The notes: generated by a model not told the origin, from the sequence alone. A DNA stretch of 64,000 nt from Paenibacillus farraposensis (GCF_020736845.1 NZ_JAFFQR010000105.1:62001-126000), one strand, 5' to 3'; numbered from the stretch's first letter, positions 51,765-60,467 are shown. Numbers and translations: made by a program.

Positions 51765-53063
51765 ATGGTTGAAATATCCTACACTAGTGCCAGTGAGCCG
51801 TTGATTTTATTCGGAAATCCGGGAAACCGTCGAACCACGGGGCTGCAGGAGGCACGTGCGGCATTGAAGCTGGCGCCGGCGGTGGAGGTTTCCTGCAGGG
51901 ATGTGCTGGCAGCCATTCGGAAGAAATACAGTCTGGGTGAGCTGCTGGCCCGATTGGCTGCTCAGTCTGCGCCAGATCGCGTGGATGGCAGTGTCCATGG
52001 GCAAGACAGCATCATTCGGTTGCTGGCAGGGCAAGCGGATTGTAGTCCGCTGCTTCGTCTGGATGCACCGGGCGAAAACTTTGAGATAGAGCGTGAGCTG
52101 ATCGCTCTGGGCGCGCCGGATGCTGAGGGGGATGATTCGCTCTTGCTATGGCCGGAGCGGACACAGGGCATAGGTATTTCAGCGGCAGAAGCACGGCGTC
52201 TGCAAGAGCAGCATGGCCGTATTTGGCACCCGGGACAATGGTTCCGGGGTTATTGCCGTCTGCTGGCCTGGCTGCGCCGGGAAGCGGCTCTGCTATGGCC
52301 CTTGTCACGCTGGATGAATGATCCGGCGGAAGTGGCCGTGATGTTCGATAAGCGGCGCTGCAGCCTCGTATTGGACAAGGCGGGGATCAGGGTTCCGCCA
52401 GCGTTGTCACCATCAGGTGCAGCATTTGGCGACACTGCCGATTTGCACACGGCCATGAGGGAGAGCGGGTTTCACCGCATATTTGTAAAACTATTTTGCG
52501 GTTCCGGCGCATCTGGCGTCATGGCCTACCAGATACATCCGCGGACACAAGCCGAGCTGGCTGTAACGACGATTGGCACAGAAATCGTACAGGGACAGCG
52601 CGTGTATTACAATGCTGGACGCTTGCGCCGCTATACAGATAAGCAGGATATTCATGCCATTCTGAACTGGCTTTGTATGGAAGGCATCCACGCGGAACGC
52701 TGGATTCCCAAAGCGACGCTGAACGGACGCGTCTATGACGTTCGTCAGCTCGTGTGCGGAGGAGAGGCTTGCCATGCGGTATTGCGTTTGAGCCGCAGTC
52801 CCATTACAAACCTGCATCTAAGGAATGAGCGGCTTTTACTGGAGGAAGCCGGCTTGCCGCCGGATACGGTGCAATCCATACAGCTTACTGCGGAAGCGGC
52901 CATGAGTGCTTTTCCTGCCTCTATGGTAGCTGGGCTGGACGTACTGGTTCCGGCTCATGGCGGTCGTCCCTACGTGCTGGATGTAAATCCGTTCGGTGAC
53001 TTGCTATACCGGGTGAAGCATCAAGGCAGGAATCCGTATGAATGGGAAATGCTGCATCTCTAG
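51765..53063 (+). CDS. STM4014-family ATP-grasp-like protein
   Basis: A 432-residue protein. The C-terminal half (about 190-432) has ATP-grasp features: the FDKRRCSLVLDKAGIRVPPA entry, VKLFCGSGASGV (glycine-rich ATP loop with Lys), YDVRQLVCGG, and VAGLDVLVPAHGGRPYVLDVNPFGD with the D-x-N metal ligands. The N-terminal half (about 1-180) is not recognised. ATP-grasp enzymes usually ligate a carboxylate to an amine or thiol. The gene overlaps nothing upstream and runs to within 36 bases of the next start. Family naming rests on the cluster context. Confidence 0.83.
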   Translation: MVEISYTSASEPLILFGNPGNRRTTGLQEARAALKLAPAVEVSCRDVLAAIRKKYSLGELLARLAAQSAPDRVDGSVHGQDSIIRLLAGQADCSPLLRLDAPGENFEIERELIALGAPDAEGDDSLLLWPERTQGIGISAAEARRLQEQHGRIWHPGQWFRGYCRLLAWLRREAALLWPLSRWMNDPAEVAVMFDKRRCSLVLDKAGIRVPPALSPSGAAFGDTADLHTAMRESGFHRIFVKLFCGSGASGVMAYQIHPRTQAELAVTTIGTEIVQGQRVYYNAGRLRRYTDKQDIHAILNWLCMEGIHAERWIPKATLNGRVYDVRQLVCGGEACHAVLRLSRSPITNLHLRNERLLLEEAGLPPDTVQSIQLTAEAAMSAFPASMVAGLDVLVPAHGGRPYVLDVNPFGDLLYRVKHQGRNPYEWEMLHL

Positions 53064-53098
53064 CCGTGGAAGTACAGTTTGGAAAGGAAAGACGGATA

Positions 53099-53881
53099 AT
53101 GACTGATATGAACCAAATTGTCGGCTCTCATGATATTGTCATGATTACACTCGATACGTTGCGATATGATGTAGCAAAGCTGGAGGAAGAGAATTGTCCG
53201 AATTTATGCGGCTCCGGGCCATGGGAAAAACGCCATACACCCGGCAGCTTTACTTATGCTGCACATCATGCTTTTTTTGGCGGATTTTTACCGACTCCGG
53301 CGAATACGGTTAAAAGTTCTCATATCCGGCTGTTTCATACGAAGGATACAGGACTACGCACACATCCGGACACCTGGCTGTTTGATGCTCCGGATATCGT
53401 GTCCGGGCTGGCGAATGAGGGCTATCGGACCATCTGCATCGGGGGTGTTATTTTTTTCACGAAGAAAAATAAGCTGGCCAAGGTGCTGCCGGGGTATTTT
53501 CAGGAAAGCTACTGGCGTATGACGTTTGGCGTTACGAATCCCCGTTCGACAGAGCATCAGGTGAATCATGCCTTGAAGCTGCTGGAGAAGGCAGATCCTG
53601 CACAACGTTTGTTTTTGTTTTTGAATGTATCAGCCATCCACGGGCCTAATCATTATTTTGTGAAGGATGCCGTCAAGGATTCGGTAGAGTCTCAACGCGC
53701 GGCCTTGCGGTATGTGGATCAGGAGCTTGGCAGCTTGTTCGATGCTTTACGGAATCGGGGCAACACGTTTTGTATGGCTTTTTCCGATCACGGTACGGCA
53801 TACGGAGAGGATGGCTACGAAGGGCATCGGCTGGCCCATGAGGTTGTATGGAATGTGCCTTATCGCGAATTTATTTTGTAA
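53099..53881 (+). CDS. STM4013/SEN3800-family hydrolase (AlkP/sulfatase fold)
   Basis: A 260-residue, compact alkaline-phosphatase-superfamily enzyme. DIVMITLDTLRYD gives the first metal Asp; PGSFTYAAHHA is where the nucleophile loop lies; NVSAIHGPNHYF and FSDHGTAYGEDGYEGHRLAHE give the later Asp/His metal ligands. Predicted to cleave a phosphate or sulfate ester or a phosphodiester. ATG 53099 follows GGAAAGACGG; a longer start at 53042 inside the previous gene has no ribosome site. The stop codon lies within an 18-base tandem repeat. Confidence 0.85.
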   Translation: MTDMNQIVGSHDIVMITLDTLRYDVAKLEEENCPNLCGSGPWEKRHTPGSFTYAAHHAFFGGFLPTPANTVKSSHIRLFHTKDTGLRTHPDTWLFDAPDIVSGLANEGYRTICIGGVIFFTKKNKLAKVLPGYFQESYWRMTFGVTNPRSTEHQVNHALKLLEKADPAQRLFLFLNVSAIHGPNHYFVKDAVKDSVESQRAALRYVDQELGSLFDALRNRGNTFCMAFSDHGTAYGEDGYEGHRLAHEVVWNVPYREFIL

Positions 53882-53903
53882 GGCTAATTTATTTTGTAAA
53901 GCT
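53868..53903 (+). repeat. 18-base tandem duplication over the stop of the STM4013 gene
   Basis: aatttattttgtaaggct is followed directly by aatttattttgtaaagct (one mismatch). The first copy contains the last codons and TAA of the gene, so the second copy lies outside the frame. It is a local slippage-type duplication. Confidence 0.9.
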
Positions 53904-53967
53904 AAAGAAATATGAACTGCACTGGTAAAAGGATCAGAAATGATTCCAGCGCGAGGAGGGAGCAGAA

Positions 53968-55305
53968 ATGAAAGCCATGATTGACCCTGCCCACTGGGCA
54001 CGCACGATCCGTGAAGCTCCCTACCGCTCCTATTTGTACTCTTATCCGCACAAAACGGCTTATCGTGCATTTGATAGACCACTTTCATTGCAGGAGTTGT
54101 GGGAGAAGGAGGAACTGGAGAGCTATTTTTTGTATATGCATATTCCATTTTGCGCGGCTCGCTGCGGATTTTGCAATCTGTTCACCTTGCCGGACAAGCG
54201 GCTGGATGTACACAAGGAGTATGTCGATGCGCTTGCAAGACAAGCCCGGCAATGGGCGCCCATTATGGGCGGACGGCCCTTTTCGCGTTTTGCCATCGGC
54301 GGCGGTACACCAACCCTGCTGGAGGCCCCATTGGTCGAACGCCTGTTTGATATTGCCGAGAATGTGCTGGGGCTGGATTCCAGACATGCTTCTATTTCGG
54401 TGGAGACTTCTCCTGATACGGTGACCGAGGATCGGCTGGAGGTGCTCAAGCTCCGCGGAACAGACCGTGTCAGCATGGGAATTCAGAGCTTTGTCGAATC
54501 AGAGAGCGCTGCCATCTATCGGCCACAAAAGCCCAAGCTTGTGCGTGAAGCACTCGCACGACTGGTAGAATACAATTTTCCTCTGCTGAACGTGGATTTG
54601 ATCTATGGTCTGCCTGGCCAAACGGTGGACACCTGGCTGTATTCTCTGGAGGAAGCCCTGTCTTTCTCACCGGGGGAAATTTTTCTGTATCCGTTATACG
54701 TTCGGGAAAATACGATTTTAAAGCCAGGTTATACCGGACTGGAGCATGATATTCGTCTAAGCTTGTACGAAGCGGCACGCGAAAGACTCAAGCAGGCAGG
54801 TTATATCCAATATTCCATGCGCCGTTTTGCTAAAGATGATGCTGCGCCAGGCAAGGAGCTTTTGCCATATAGCTGTCAGGAAGAAGGCATGGCTGGCCTG
54901 GGTTGCGGTGCACGCTCTTATACGCGCAATGTCCATTATGCCAGCCGGTATGGTGTCAGCGCAGCAGCTACACGCAGTATTATCGCAGACTACGTGGCTG
55001 CGGAGCGTCATGATCTGGCTGACTACGGCTTTATTTTAAATGAGGACGAGCGCAAACGGCGCTTTATTTTGAAGGCGCTGCTGCACCGGGAAGGTTTAAA
55101 GCTGTCTGCCTACGCTGAGCGCTTTGGTGTATCCCTCCCGGAAGATTTTGCTGGAATGCCGCTGCTGCTGGAATCCGGTATGGCAATCATTCAGGAAGGC
55201 ACGCTTCGGCTCACGGAGGAAGGAATGGCCTATTCTGACGCGATCGGGGACTGGATGATCTCTACAGCAGTACGCGAACGCATGGAAGGGTATGTAGGAT
55301 CATGA
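53968..55305 (+). CDS. STM4012-family radical SAM protein (HemW/CPO-like)
   Basis: A 445-residue radical SAM enzyme related to HemW and oxygen-independent coproporphyrinogen oxidase. The cluster motif is HIPFCAARCGFCNLF (CxxxCxxC, about residue 60), the SAM-binding motif FAIGGGTPTLLE, then VETSPDT, RVSMGIQSF and NVDLIYGLPGQT. The C-terminal half has the HemW-like helical domain. It is unlikely to be a true heme enzyme because it sits in the STM401x cluster. ATG 53968 follows GCGAGGAGGGAGC. It overlaps the next gene by ATGA. Confidence 0.87.
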   Translation: MKAMIDPAHWARTIREAPYRSYLYSYPHKTAYRAFDRPLSLQELWEKEELESYFLYMHIPFCAARCGFCNLFTLPDKRLDVHKEYVDALARQARQWAPIMGGRPFSRFAIGGGTPTLLEAPLVERLFDIAENVLGLDSRHASISVETSPDTVTEDRLEVLKLRGTDRVSMGIQSFVESESAAIYRPQKPKLVREALARLVEYNFPLLNVDLIYGLPGQTVDTWLYSLEEALSFSPGEIFLYPLYVRENTILKPGYTGLEHDIRLSLYEAARERLKQAGYIQYSMRRFAKDDAAPGKELLPYSCQEEGMAGLGCGARSYTRNVHYASRYGVSAAATRSIIADYVAAERHDLADYGFILNEDERKRRFILKALLHREGLKLSAYAERFGVSLPEDFAGMPLLLESGMAIIQEGTLRLTEEGMAYSDAIGDWMISTAVRERMEGYVGS

Positions 55306-56180
55306 AAGCAACCCTATACTACCGTGGTTCGTTAACTTCATGCAACTATGCTTGTCCTTACTGCCCGTTCAGCAAAAATGTGGATAGCCGGGCGACGCTG
55401 AACAAGGACCGGGCGCAGCTGGAGCGTTTTGCCGTTTGGGTGCGAGAGCAGGGGGCTTTGGGACATCGGCTGTCCATCTTTTTTAATCCGTATGGAGAAG
55501 CTCTGATCCATTCCTGGTATCGCAGCACCATGATTGAGCTGTCTCATATGGAGCATGTAGAAAAAGTAGCGGTGCAGACGAATCTATCGACTAAGCTCGA
55601 TTGGACGCAGGAGCTGAACAAACAGACCGCTGCGATGTGGGCTACATATCACCCGGGAGAGACGAAAGAGCAGGCTTTTATCTCACAGGCCATGAAGTTG
55701 TATGAGCTTGGTATTCAGTACAGCGTTGGTACGGTCGGATTAAGACAGGCATTCCCGGCGATTCGTTCTTTAAGATCACAGCTTCCAAAGGATGTTTATT
55801 TGTGGATTAACGCCTACAAGGATCGACCCCATTATTATTCCAACGATGAGGTGGCTGAGCTGACTGCAATCGATCCTTATTTTCATTGGAATCTGCAGGA
55901 TTACAGCAGTCAAGGGCGGGCATGCCGGGCTGGAGAGGATGTATTTTATGTCCAGGGTGATGGACGGGTAAAGCATTGCTATCAGGATCGACGTGTGATT
56001 GGACACCTATACAGAGACGGTCTCGAAGGTCTGAGCACCAAGCGCCCGTGCCGGATGGAAAAATGCGGCTGCTATATCGGTTATATCCATATGGAAGAGC
56101 AGCCGTTTCGGGAAATGTACGGTAACGGTTTGCTCGAAAGGGTGCCGCATGCACAGGTAACTTCGGGTTCATACGTTTAG
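55302..56180 (+). CDS. STM4011-family radical SAM protein
   Basis: A 292-residue second radical SAM enzyme. The cluster motif is TSCNYACPYCPFSK (CxxxCxxC, about residue 14), placed very near the N-terminus. A C-terminal cysteine-rich part (GRACRAG, VKHCYQD, RPCRMEKCGCYIGY) suggests a SPASM/twitch-like auxiliary cluster, typical of peptide- or protein-modifying radical SAM enzymes. It is translationally coupled to the STM4012 gene by ATGA. Two radical SAM enzymes of different type in one unit imply two chemical steps on one substrate. Confidence 0.86.
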   Translation: MKATLYYRGSLTSCNYACPYCPFSKNVDSRATLNKDRAQLERFAVWVREQGALGHRLSIFFNPYGEALIHSWYRSTMIELSHMEHVEKVAVQTNLSTKLDWTQELNKQTAAMWATYHPGETKEQAFISQAMKLYELGIQYSVGTVGLRQAFPAIRSLRSQLPKDVYLWINAYKDRPHYYSNDEVAELTAIDPYFHWNLQDYSSQGRACRAGEDVFYVQGDGRVKHCYQDRRVIGHLYRDGLEGLSTKRPCRMEKCGCYIGYIHMEEQPFREMYGNGLLERVPHAQVTSGSYV

Positions 56181-56193
56181 TGTTCATGCAATT

Positions 56194-56234
56194 AAAAAAG
56201 AACCGACCCTTGCATCAAGCGAAGGTCGGTTCTG
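56194..56234 (-). terminator. Terminator between the STM401x cluster and the yxcD-like gene
   Basis: AGAACCGACC/GGTCGGTTCT arms; the T-run (AAAAAA on plus) serves the minus-strand genes, and it may also end the plus-strand cluster. Confidence 0.75.
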
Positions 56235-56237
56235 CTG

Positions 56238-56516
56238 TCAGATCTGGACAATAGCCGTAATTTCTTCATCCAGATCCAATTGGACTTGCTCGCGATAAGC
56301 GCGAATATCATATTCGGAGTGCAGGTATCGCAGGATAGCTTCAATCATATTCGCCTCTACCAAATACTGACTGCGGCCTTGTACATGAACTTCTGCTGTA
56401 AATCCTGTATCCTCTTCCCAGCTTAGTTCCACCACCACATCAGTAGGCTGAACGCCTTTGCGTTCAGCCATATGCAAACAAATGGCATTAACAATTTCAT
56501 CCATGCTCAAAATCAT
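56238..56516 (-). CDS. YxcD/DUF2653-family small protein
   Basis: A 92-residue acidic protein (begins MILSMDEIVNAICLHMAERK). Alternating strands and helices (VVVELSWEEDTGFTAEVHVQG, then EANMIEAILRYLHSEYDI) fit the YxcD family, whose function is unknown. ATG 56516 lies three bases after the stop of the Gly-rich membrane protein gene, so both form one leftward unit. Cytosolic; no signal or membrane segment. Confidence 0.75.
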   Translation of the reverse strand: MILSMDEIVNAICLHMAERKGVQPTDVVVELSWEEDTGFTAEVHVQGRSQYLVEANMIEAILRYLHSEYDIRAYREQVQLDLDEEITAIVQI

Positions 56517-56519
56517 AGC

Positions 56520-56975
56520 TTAGTAACGTCCTCCACGGGAATCGTCAGGTCTGCGGCGATTTTTAATTGCGCGATAGATGCCTACACCAATCATAATCAG
56601 GACGTATATGGCAAGAACGTTAATGGCCAGGCCGAGCAAGCTGCCGAGTGCGCCCATGTTGCCGAACAATCCGCCAAAGAGCATACCTGCTAACCCGCCG
56701 ATCATCATGCCTTTGAGGAAGCCGCCACCACCGCCAAGGAATCCACCGGTTCTGTTAGCATTGCCCGTAGCTGCGCCGGATTTGGTTCCACTGTCAGACT
56801 TATTGATGCCGCTGCTGTCACTCGCCTTGTTTGGTGTAGTTTGATATGATCTTGGACCGGATTTAAATCCGCCGCCTCGTCTTGCATCAGCTGTAGATGG
56901 TGTAACCATGGCAATCAGCAACGTAAAAGCCATCATCAGCATCATCATATTTTTCAATGTAAATGTTTTCTTCAT
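56520..56975 (-). CDS. Gly-rich membrane protein with signal peptide
   Basis: A 151-residue protein. A signal-like start (MKKTFTLKNMMMLMM, cleavage near ADA) leads into a basic/Gly/Ser/Thr-rich linker. A glycine-rich amphipathic segment (GGFLGGGGGFLKGMMIGG) and one or two membrane helices (LAGMLFGGLFGNMG, LLGLAINVLAIYVLIMIGVGIYRAI) follow, with a basic tail. The layout resembles small Tim44-like/YxcD-neighbour membrane proteins, but the family is not certain. ATG 56975. The upstream spacer to padR (56976-57137) shows nothing clear. Confidence 0.72.
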   Translation of the reverse strand: MKKTFTLKNMMMLMMAFTLLIAMVTPSTADARRGGGFKSGPRSYQTTPNKASDSSGINKSDSGTKSGAATGNANRTGGFLGGGGGFLKGMMIGGLAGMLFGGLFGNMGALGSLLGLAINVLAIYVLIMIGVGIYRAIKNRRRPDDSRGGRY

Positions 56976-57137
56976 GTAAATATAATCCCCCTCAGTAATG
57001 TGGTTTGATATAGGTCAACAACCGCTTACCCGTAATACGAAACGAATGGAAAAGGGTTTCAAAAAAATTTAAGTTTTTAAAAATTTAATTACCTCAATAC
57101 TTGAATTCTATGTCTATCCTGACCAAAGCATTCAGCC

Positions 57138-57704
57138 TTATGGTTTAAGGCTGAACGGATTGGTGTCCGATCTGATGTCCCCGGCAAGCAGCATGCGAAG
57201 AACAAGCTGACACCATTCCAAGCCCGCCTTGGCGTTCATAAGCCCTTTTTGGACTAAAATGTAGTCGCCAAAGTTTTTGCTGCCAAAATGCAAATCTTCT
57301 GCAGGAATGTCCTTTAATATATTCTCCAGATGCTGGATTTTCTCGATGAAATGGCGTTTGCGTTCCTCCAGCATGCGGTTGGCACTGCTTTTGTCCGTCA
57401 GCCAAAGACAGAACAGTCGCAGGCTTAATTCATCACGTGTAACGGGAGCAGCCAGCGATTCCTGGGACCATTGCTGAAGCATATGGATTCCCTTATCGGT
57501 AATGGTATACATTTTTTTATCAGGCTTGTCGGACTGCTGAATCCAACGGGAAGCTAACAGTCCCTTGTTCTCCATGCGAGATAGCAGCGGATAAATCTGG
57601 CTGTGCTTGGCCTGCCAAAAAGGCTGAATGCGCAGCATCAGGTCATATCCGGAGGATTCCTCTCTGGCGAGAAGCCCCAACAGGCCATACGATAGTAAAT
57701 TCAT
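57138..57704 (-). CDS. PadR-family transcriptional regulator
   Basis: A 188-residue PadR repressor. The N-terminal winged helix (YGLLGLLAREESSGYDLM, then SQIYPLLSRMENKGLL, then KKMYTITDKG) occupies residues 1-85, and a long C-terminal helical dimerisation part follows, as in the Vir_act_alpha_C-type PadR. ATG 57704 has GAAGGAG nine bases upstream. Known PadR proteins answer phenolic acids and control phenolic acid decarboxylases or efflux; no such target is adjacent. A PadR operator was not identified upstream. Confidence 0.9.
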   Translation of the reverse strand: MNLLSYGLLGLLAREESSGYDLMLRIQPFWQAKHSQIYPLLSRMENKGLLASRWIQQSDKPDKKMYTITDKGIHMLQQWSQESLAAPVTRDELSLRLFCLWLTDKSSANRMLEERKRHFIEKIQHLENILKDIPAEDLHFGSKNFGDYILVQKGLMNAKAGLEWCQLVLRMLLAGDIRSDTNPFSLKP

Positions 57705-57885
57705 CAATCTTATCTCCTTCGTCCATTATAGTAACGGTTGTAACAGCTCTGCGGCAGCTATTCTGCAACTTCATAAGAAGTCTACACTGAAACTGTATGG
57801 TTTGACAACTTTCAGACAGGTCATTCATAGGAAAGCCACAAATGGCTATTCATCATCTGGACGAATACATTCTTTTTGCATAAAA

Positions 57886-57925
57886 AAAGTAGTTTAAGAC
57901 CGTATATACGATCTTAAACTACTTT
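57886..57925 (-). terminator. Carbonic anhydrase terminator
   Basis: AAAGTAGTTTAAGA/TCTTAAACTACTTT arms with a CGTATATACG centre; on the minus strand a T-run follows. The remaining 57705-57971 spacer has no gene. Confidence 0.8.
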
Positions 57926-57971
57926 GGGTTTCAGTCCTGCTTTCGTTGTTTATCCCATTCAAGTGGAAAGC

Positions 57972-58535
57972 TTATTGCTGATTTCCATCAACGATCAGCG
58001 TCAGCTCTCCGGTGCCCGGATGTATGACCATCCCGTGAACAGGTGTATTGGGTGGGAGAAGAGGGTGGTTTTTAATCAGTTTCACAGTACTTCTGACCCC
58101 TTCCTCGATATTGTCAAAACCTTTCAGCCATTTGTTCAGCTTGATTCCCGAGTGCTCCAGCGTATTCAGCACTTCCTGTGAAATTCCGCGCTCAAGCATT
58201 TCATTGATCATATGGTCGGCATCCAGCGCGGCCATCCCGCACTCGTAATGGCCCACGATTACAACCTCGTCTGCTCCCAGCTCATACAGGGCGACCAACA
58301 CACTACGCATGACACTTCCAAAAGGCTGGGAAATAATCGCGCCCGCATTTTTGATAATTTTGACATCGCCATTGCGCAGGTTCATGGCTTTGGGGAGTAA
58401 CTCGGTTAGCCGAGTGTCCATACAAGTAATTATGACCATCTTTTTGTTAGGGAACCTACCCGTTCTATAGGCTTCGTATTCTTTGTTTTCTACGAAAACG
58501 CGATTGTATTCCAAAATTTCTTTGATGTTATTCAC
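57972..58535 (-). CDS. Beta-class carbonic anhydrase
   Basis: A zinc enzyme for CO2 hydration, 187 residues. Zinc ligands and dyad are in ITCMDTRLT (Cys, Asp-Arg) and VIVGHYECGM (His, Cys). The short form resembles the YtiB/YvdA proteins. GTG 58535 lies seven bases after GGAGGG; an upstream in-frame extension has no ribosome site. CO2/bicarbonate interconversion could serve carboxylases; no close neighbour shows this. The 58536-58791 gap to the peptidase gene is AT-rich with a weak Fur-like half-site (TGATAATGATA on the minus strand) which I do not call. Confidence 0.93.
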   Translation of the reverse strand: MNNIKEILEYNRVFVENKEYEAYRTGRFPNKKMVIITCMDTRLTELLPKAMNLRNGDVKIIKNAGAIISQPFGSVMRSVLVALYELGADEVVIVGHYECGMAALDADHMINEMLERGISQEVLNTLEHSGIKLNKWLKGFDNIEEGVRSTVKLIKNHPLLPPNTPVHGMVIHPGTGELTLIVDGNQQ

Positions 58536-58791
58536 GATTATTCCCTCCAAATACTTATTATTTTTTAATAATGATTAGCGATAGACCAGTATGGAAGAAG
58601 CCTAATTCCGGTCAGCACAGGCCGTAAATCAGGCTTTACTTCACATCGGTATGTATGGTCTGACGTCTTTTAAATGTTTATCAGAAGCAGACCGTGCAGT
58701 TGTGTGTTGATTATACTTTTTAATATCATTATCATCAAGTATAAGCGTTGTAAAGTTTTATCCATTTTTAGTTAAAGAGGTGACCTTAATT

Positions 58792-60309
58792 ATGGAGCAA
58801 CAGACGTTGGATCAATTGGCGGCATTAAAGGAACTTTCCCGTAAAATCAGCAGTTATGGCGAAGCAGTAGGGCTGCTGCATTGGGATTTGCGTACAGGTG
58901 CTCCACGTAAAGGTGTTGACCTTCGTTCGGAGACGCTGGGCATGCTGTCCACTGAAATGTTCAAGCTGATGATCTCGGATGAAATGGGGCAATTGCTGCA
59001 ATATTTTGCCGCAGAGGATAAGTTGAAGCAGCTGGAAGACAATGATCGCAGACTGGTGAAGGAATGCCGCAAAGATTATGACCTGAATCGTTCCGTTCCG
59101 GCAGATCGCTATCGGGAATATAGTGTTCTTGCAGCGCAGGCGGAGAGCAAATGGGAGGAAGCGAAGGAACATAGCGATTTTGCCGGATTTGAACCGTTTC
59201 TGTCCAAAATTGTGGATATGAAGCGGGAGTTCATCGGCTACTGGGGGATCAAGGACACGGAATATGATACGCTTTTGGATCAATATGAGCCGGGTATGAC
59301 CGTTGAGAAGCTGGACGCAGTGTTTGATCGGCTTAAAAAACGTCTTGTGCCGCTGTTGTCCAAAATTCAGGCTTCACCTAGCCAGCCGGATAAAAGCTTT
59401 CTGGTCGGTGTGTTTGATGTAAAACAGCAGGAGAAGTTCAGCCTGTTTATTTTGGGGCAGATGGGTTATGATTTTGCCGCAGGACGTTTGGATGAAAGTG
59501 TGCATCCTTTTGCGACCGGATTAAATCCGGGTGATGTACGCATAACAACACATTATTTGCAAGATGATGTGACCAGTGCTATCTTCAGCTCATTGCATGA
59601 AGGCGGTCATGCGCTGTATGAGCAAAATATGGCTCCTGAACTGGCAGGTTCACTCCTGTCCGGAGGAACCTCAATGGGGATTCATGAATCCCAGTCTCGT
59701 CTGTGGGAAAACATGATTGGACGCAGTCGCGCATTCTGGGATCGATATTACGATGAGCTGCAAAAGCATTTTCCGGATCGCTTGTCCAAGGTTACGGCAG
59801 AGCAATTTTACCGGGCTGTTAACCGTGTGGAAAATTCCTTAATTCGTATTGAAGCGGATGAGCTGACATATAATTTACATATCATTATCCGCTATGAAAT
59901 TGAAAAAATGCTGTTTAATGAAAAGCTGGATGTGAAACGTCTTCCAGAGGTGTGGAATGCGAAGTATCAGGAATATTTGGGGCTTGTTCCGCCCAATGAC
60001 GGACTGGGTGTACTTCAGGACGTCCACTGGTCCGGCGGTGACTTCGGCTATTTTGCTTCTTATTCGCTCGGCAATATGTATGCAGCGCAAATTTTGGCGA
60101 CGCTGCGCAAGGAGCTGCCGAACCTGGATGAGCTGATCGCTGCCGGAGAGCTTGAGCCGATCAAGCAGTGGTTGACCGAACGGATTTACCGCTTTGGCAA
60201 GAGCCGGACGCCATCCGAACTGATTGTAGCGATTACAGGCGAGGAGCTGAACCCGGATTATCTTGCCGACTATCTGGAACAAAAATACACATCCGTATAC
60301 GAACTGTAA
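58792..60309 (+). CDS. M32-family metallocarboxypeptidase
   Basis: A 505-residue thermostable-carboxypeptidase-1-type enzyme that removes C-terminal residues. The zinc motif is SLHEGGHALYEQN (HEXXH), with the third-ligand region GGTSMGIHESQSRLWEN (HES-x2-Q), and HLHIIIRYEIE-like (NLHIIIRYEIEKMLF) and SGGDFGYFASYSLGNM segments of M32. ATG 58792 has AGAGGTGACC about nine bases upstream; a GTG 12 bases earlier is the start of a longer frame overlapping that site. Cytosolic. A terminator follows. Confidence 0.96.
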   Translation: MEQQTLDQLAALKELSRKISSYGEAVGLLHWDLRTGAPRKGVDLRSETLGMLSTEMFKLMISDEMGQLLQYFAAEDKLKQLEDNDRRLVKECRKDYDLNRSVPADRYREYSVLAAQAESKWEEAKEHSDFAGFEPFLSKIVDMKREFIGYWGIKDTEYDTLLDQYEPGMTVEKLDAVFDRLKKRLVPLLSKIQASPSQPDKSFLVGVFDVKQQEKFSLFILGQMGYDFAAGRLDESVHPFATGLNPGDVRITTHYLQDDVTSAIFSSLHEGGHALYEQNMAPELAGSLLSGGTSMGIHESQSRLWENMIGRSRAFWDRYYDELQKHFPDRLSKVTAEQFYRAVNRVENSLIRIEADELTYNLHIIIRYEIEKMLFNEKLDVKRLPEVWNAKYQEYLGLVPPNDGLGVLQDVHWSGGDFGYFASYSLGNMYAAQILATLRKELPNLDELIAAGELEPIKQWLTERIYRFGKSRTPSELIVAITGEELNPDYLADYLEQKYTSVYEL

Positions 60310-60330
60310 TGTGAATGTCTGTGCATCTAC

Positions 60331-60360
60331 CCCGCGTTCCTGGCGAACGCGGGTTTTTTT
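60331..60360 (+). terminator. Terminator of the M32 peptidase gene
   Basis: CCCGCGTTC-ctggc-GAACGCGGG followed by TTTTTTT. Confidence 0.9.
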
Positions 60361-60399
60361 AGATTATAGAATGGTTCAGCGGAGCTAAACGATTTTATA

Positions 60400-60467
60400 A
60401 TGGCAAGAAAAACTTCCGCTAAACGCGGTCGGCCTTCCGTGAAAGTACGCCGGTAGATGTTTTTCTT
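60400..60467 (+). other. Three-way-junction-like RNA element or short basic peptide upstream of the ABC importer
   Basis: AAGAAAAAC (60405-60413) pairs perfectly with GTTTTTCTT (60459-60467). Inside, CCGC/GCGG (60416-60428) and CGGC/GCCG (60430-60452) can form two hairpins, giving a compact three-way junction 80 bases before the importer gene. The same bases also encode MARKTSAKRGRPSVKVRR (60400-60456), a basic peptide with an AT-hook-like KRGRP core but no good ribosome site. Either reading is possible; no known riboswitch consensus is matched. Confidence 0.35.

Noticed and set aside
53968-55305. Assignment as HemW or coproporphyrinogen III dehydrogenase
   Set aside because: Motifs are shared with that superfamily, but the gene is embedded in the STM401x cluster and no heme genes are nearby.
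58721-58748. Fur-box-like TGATAATGATA before the M32 peptidase gene
   Set aside because: Only one half-site is good and the second half lacks symmetry; contrast with the clean box at 45167-45187.
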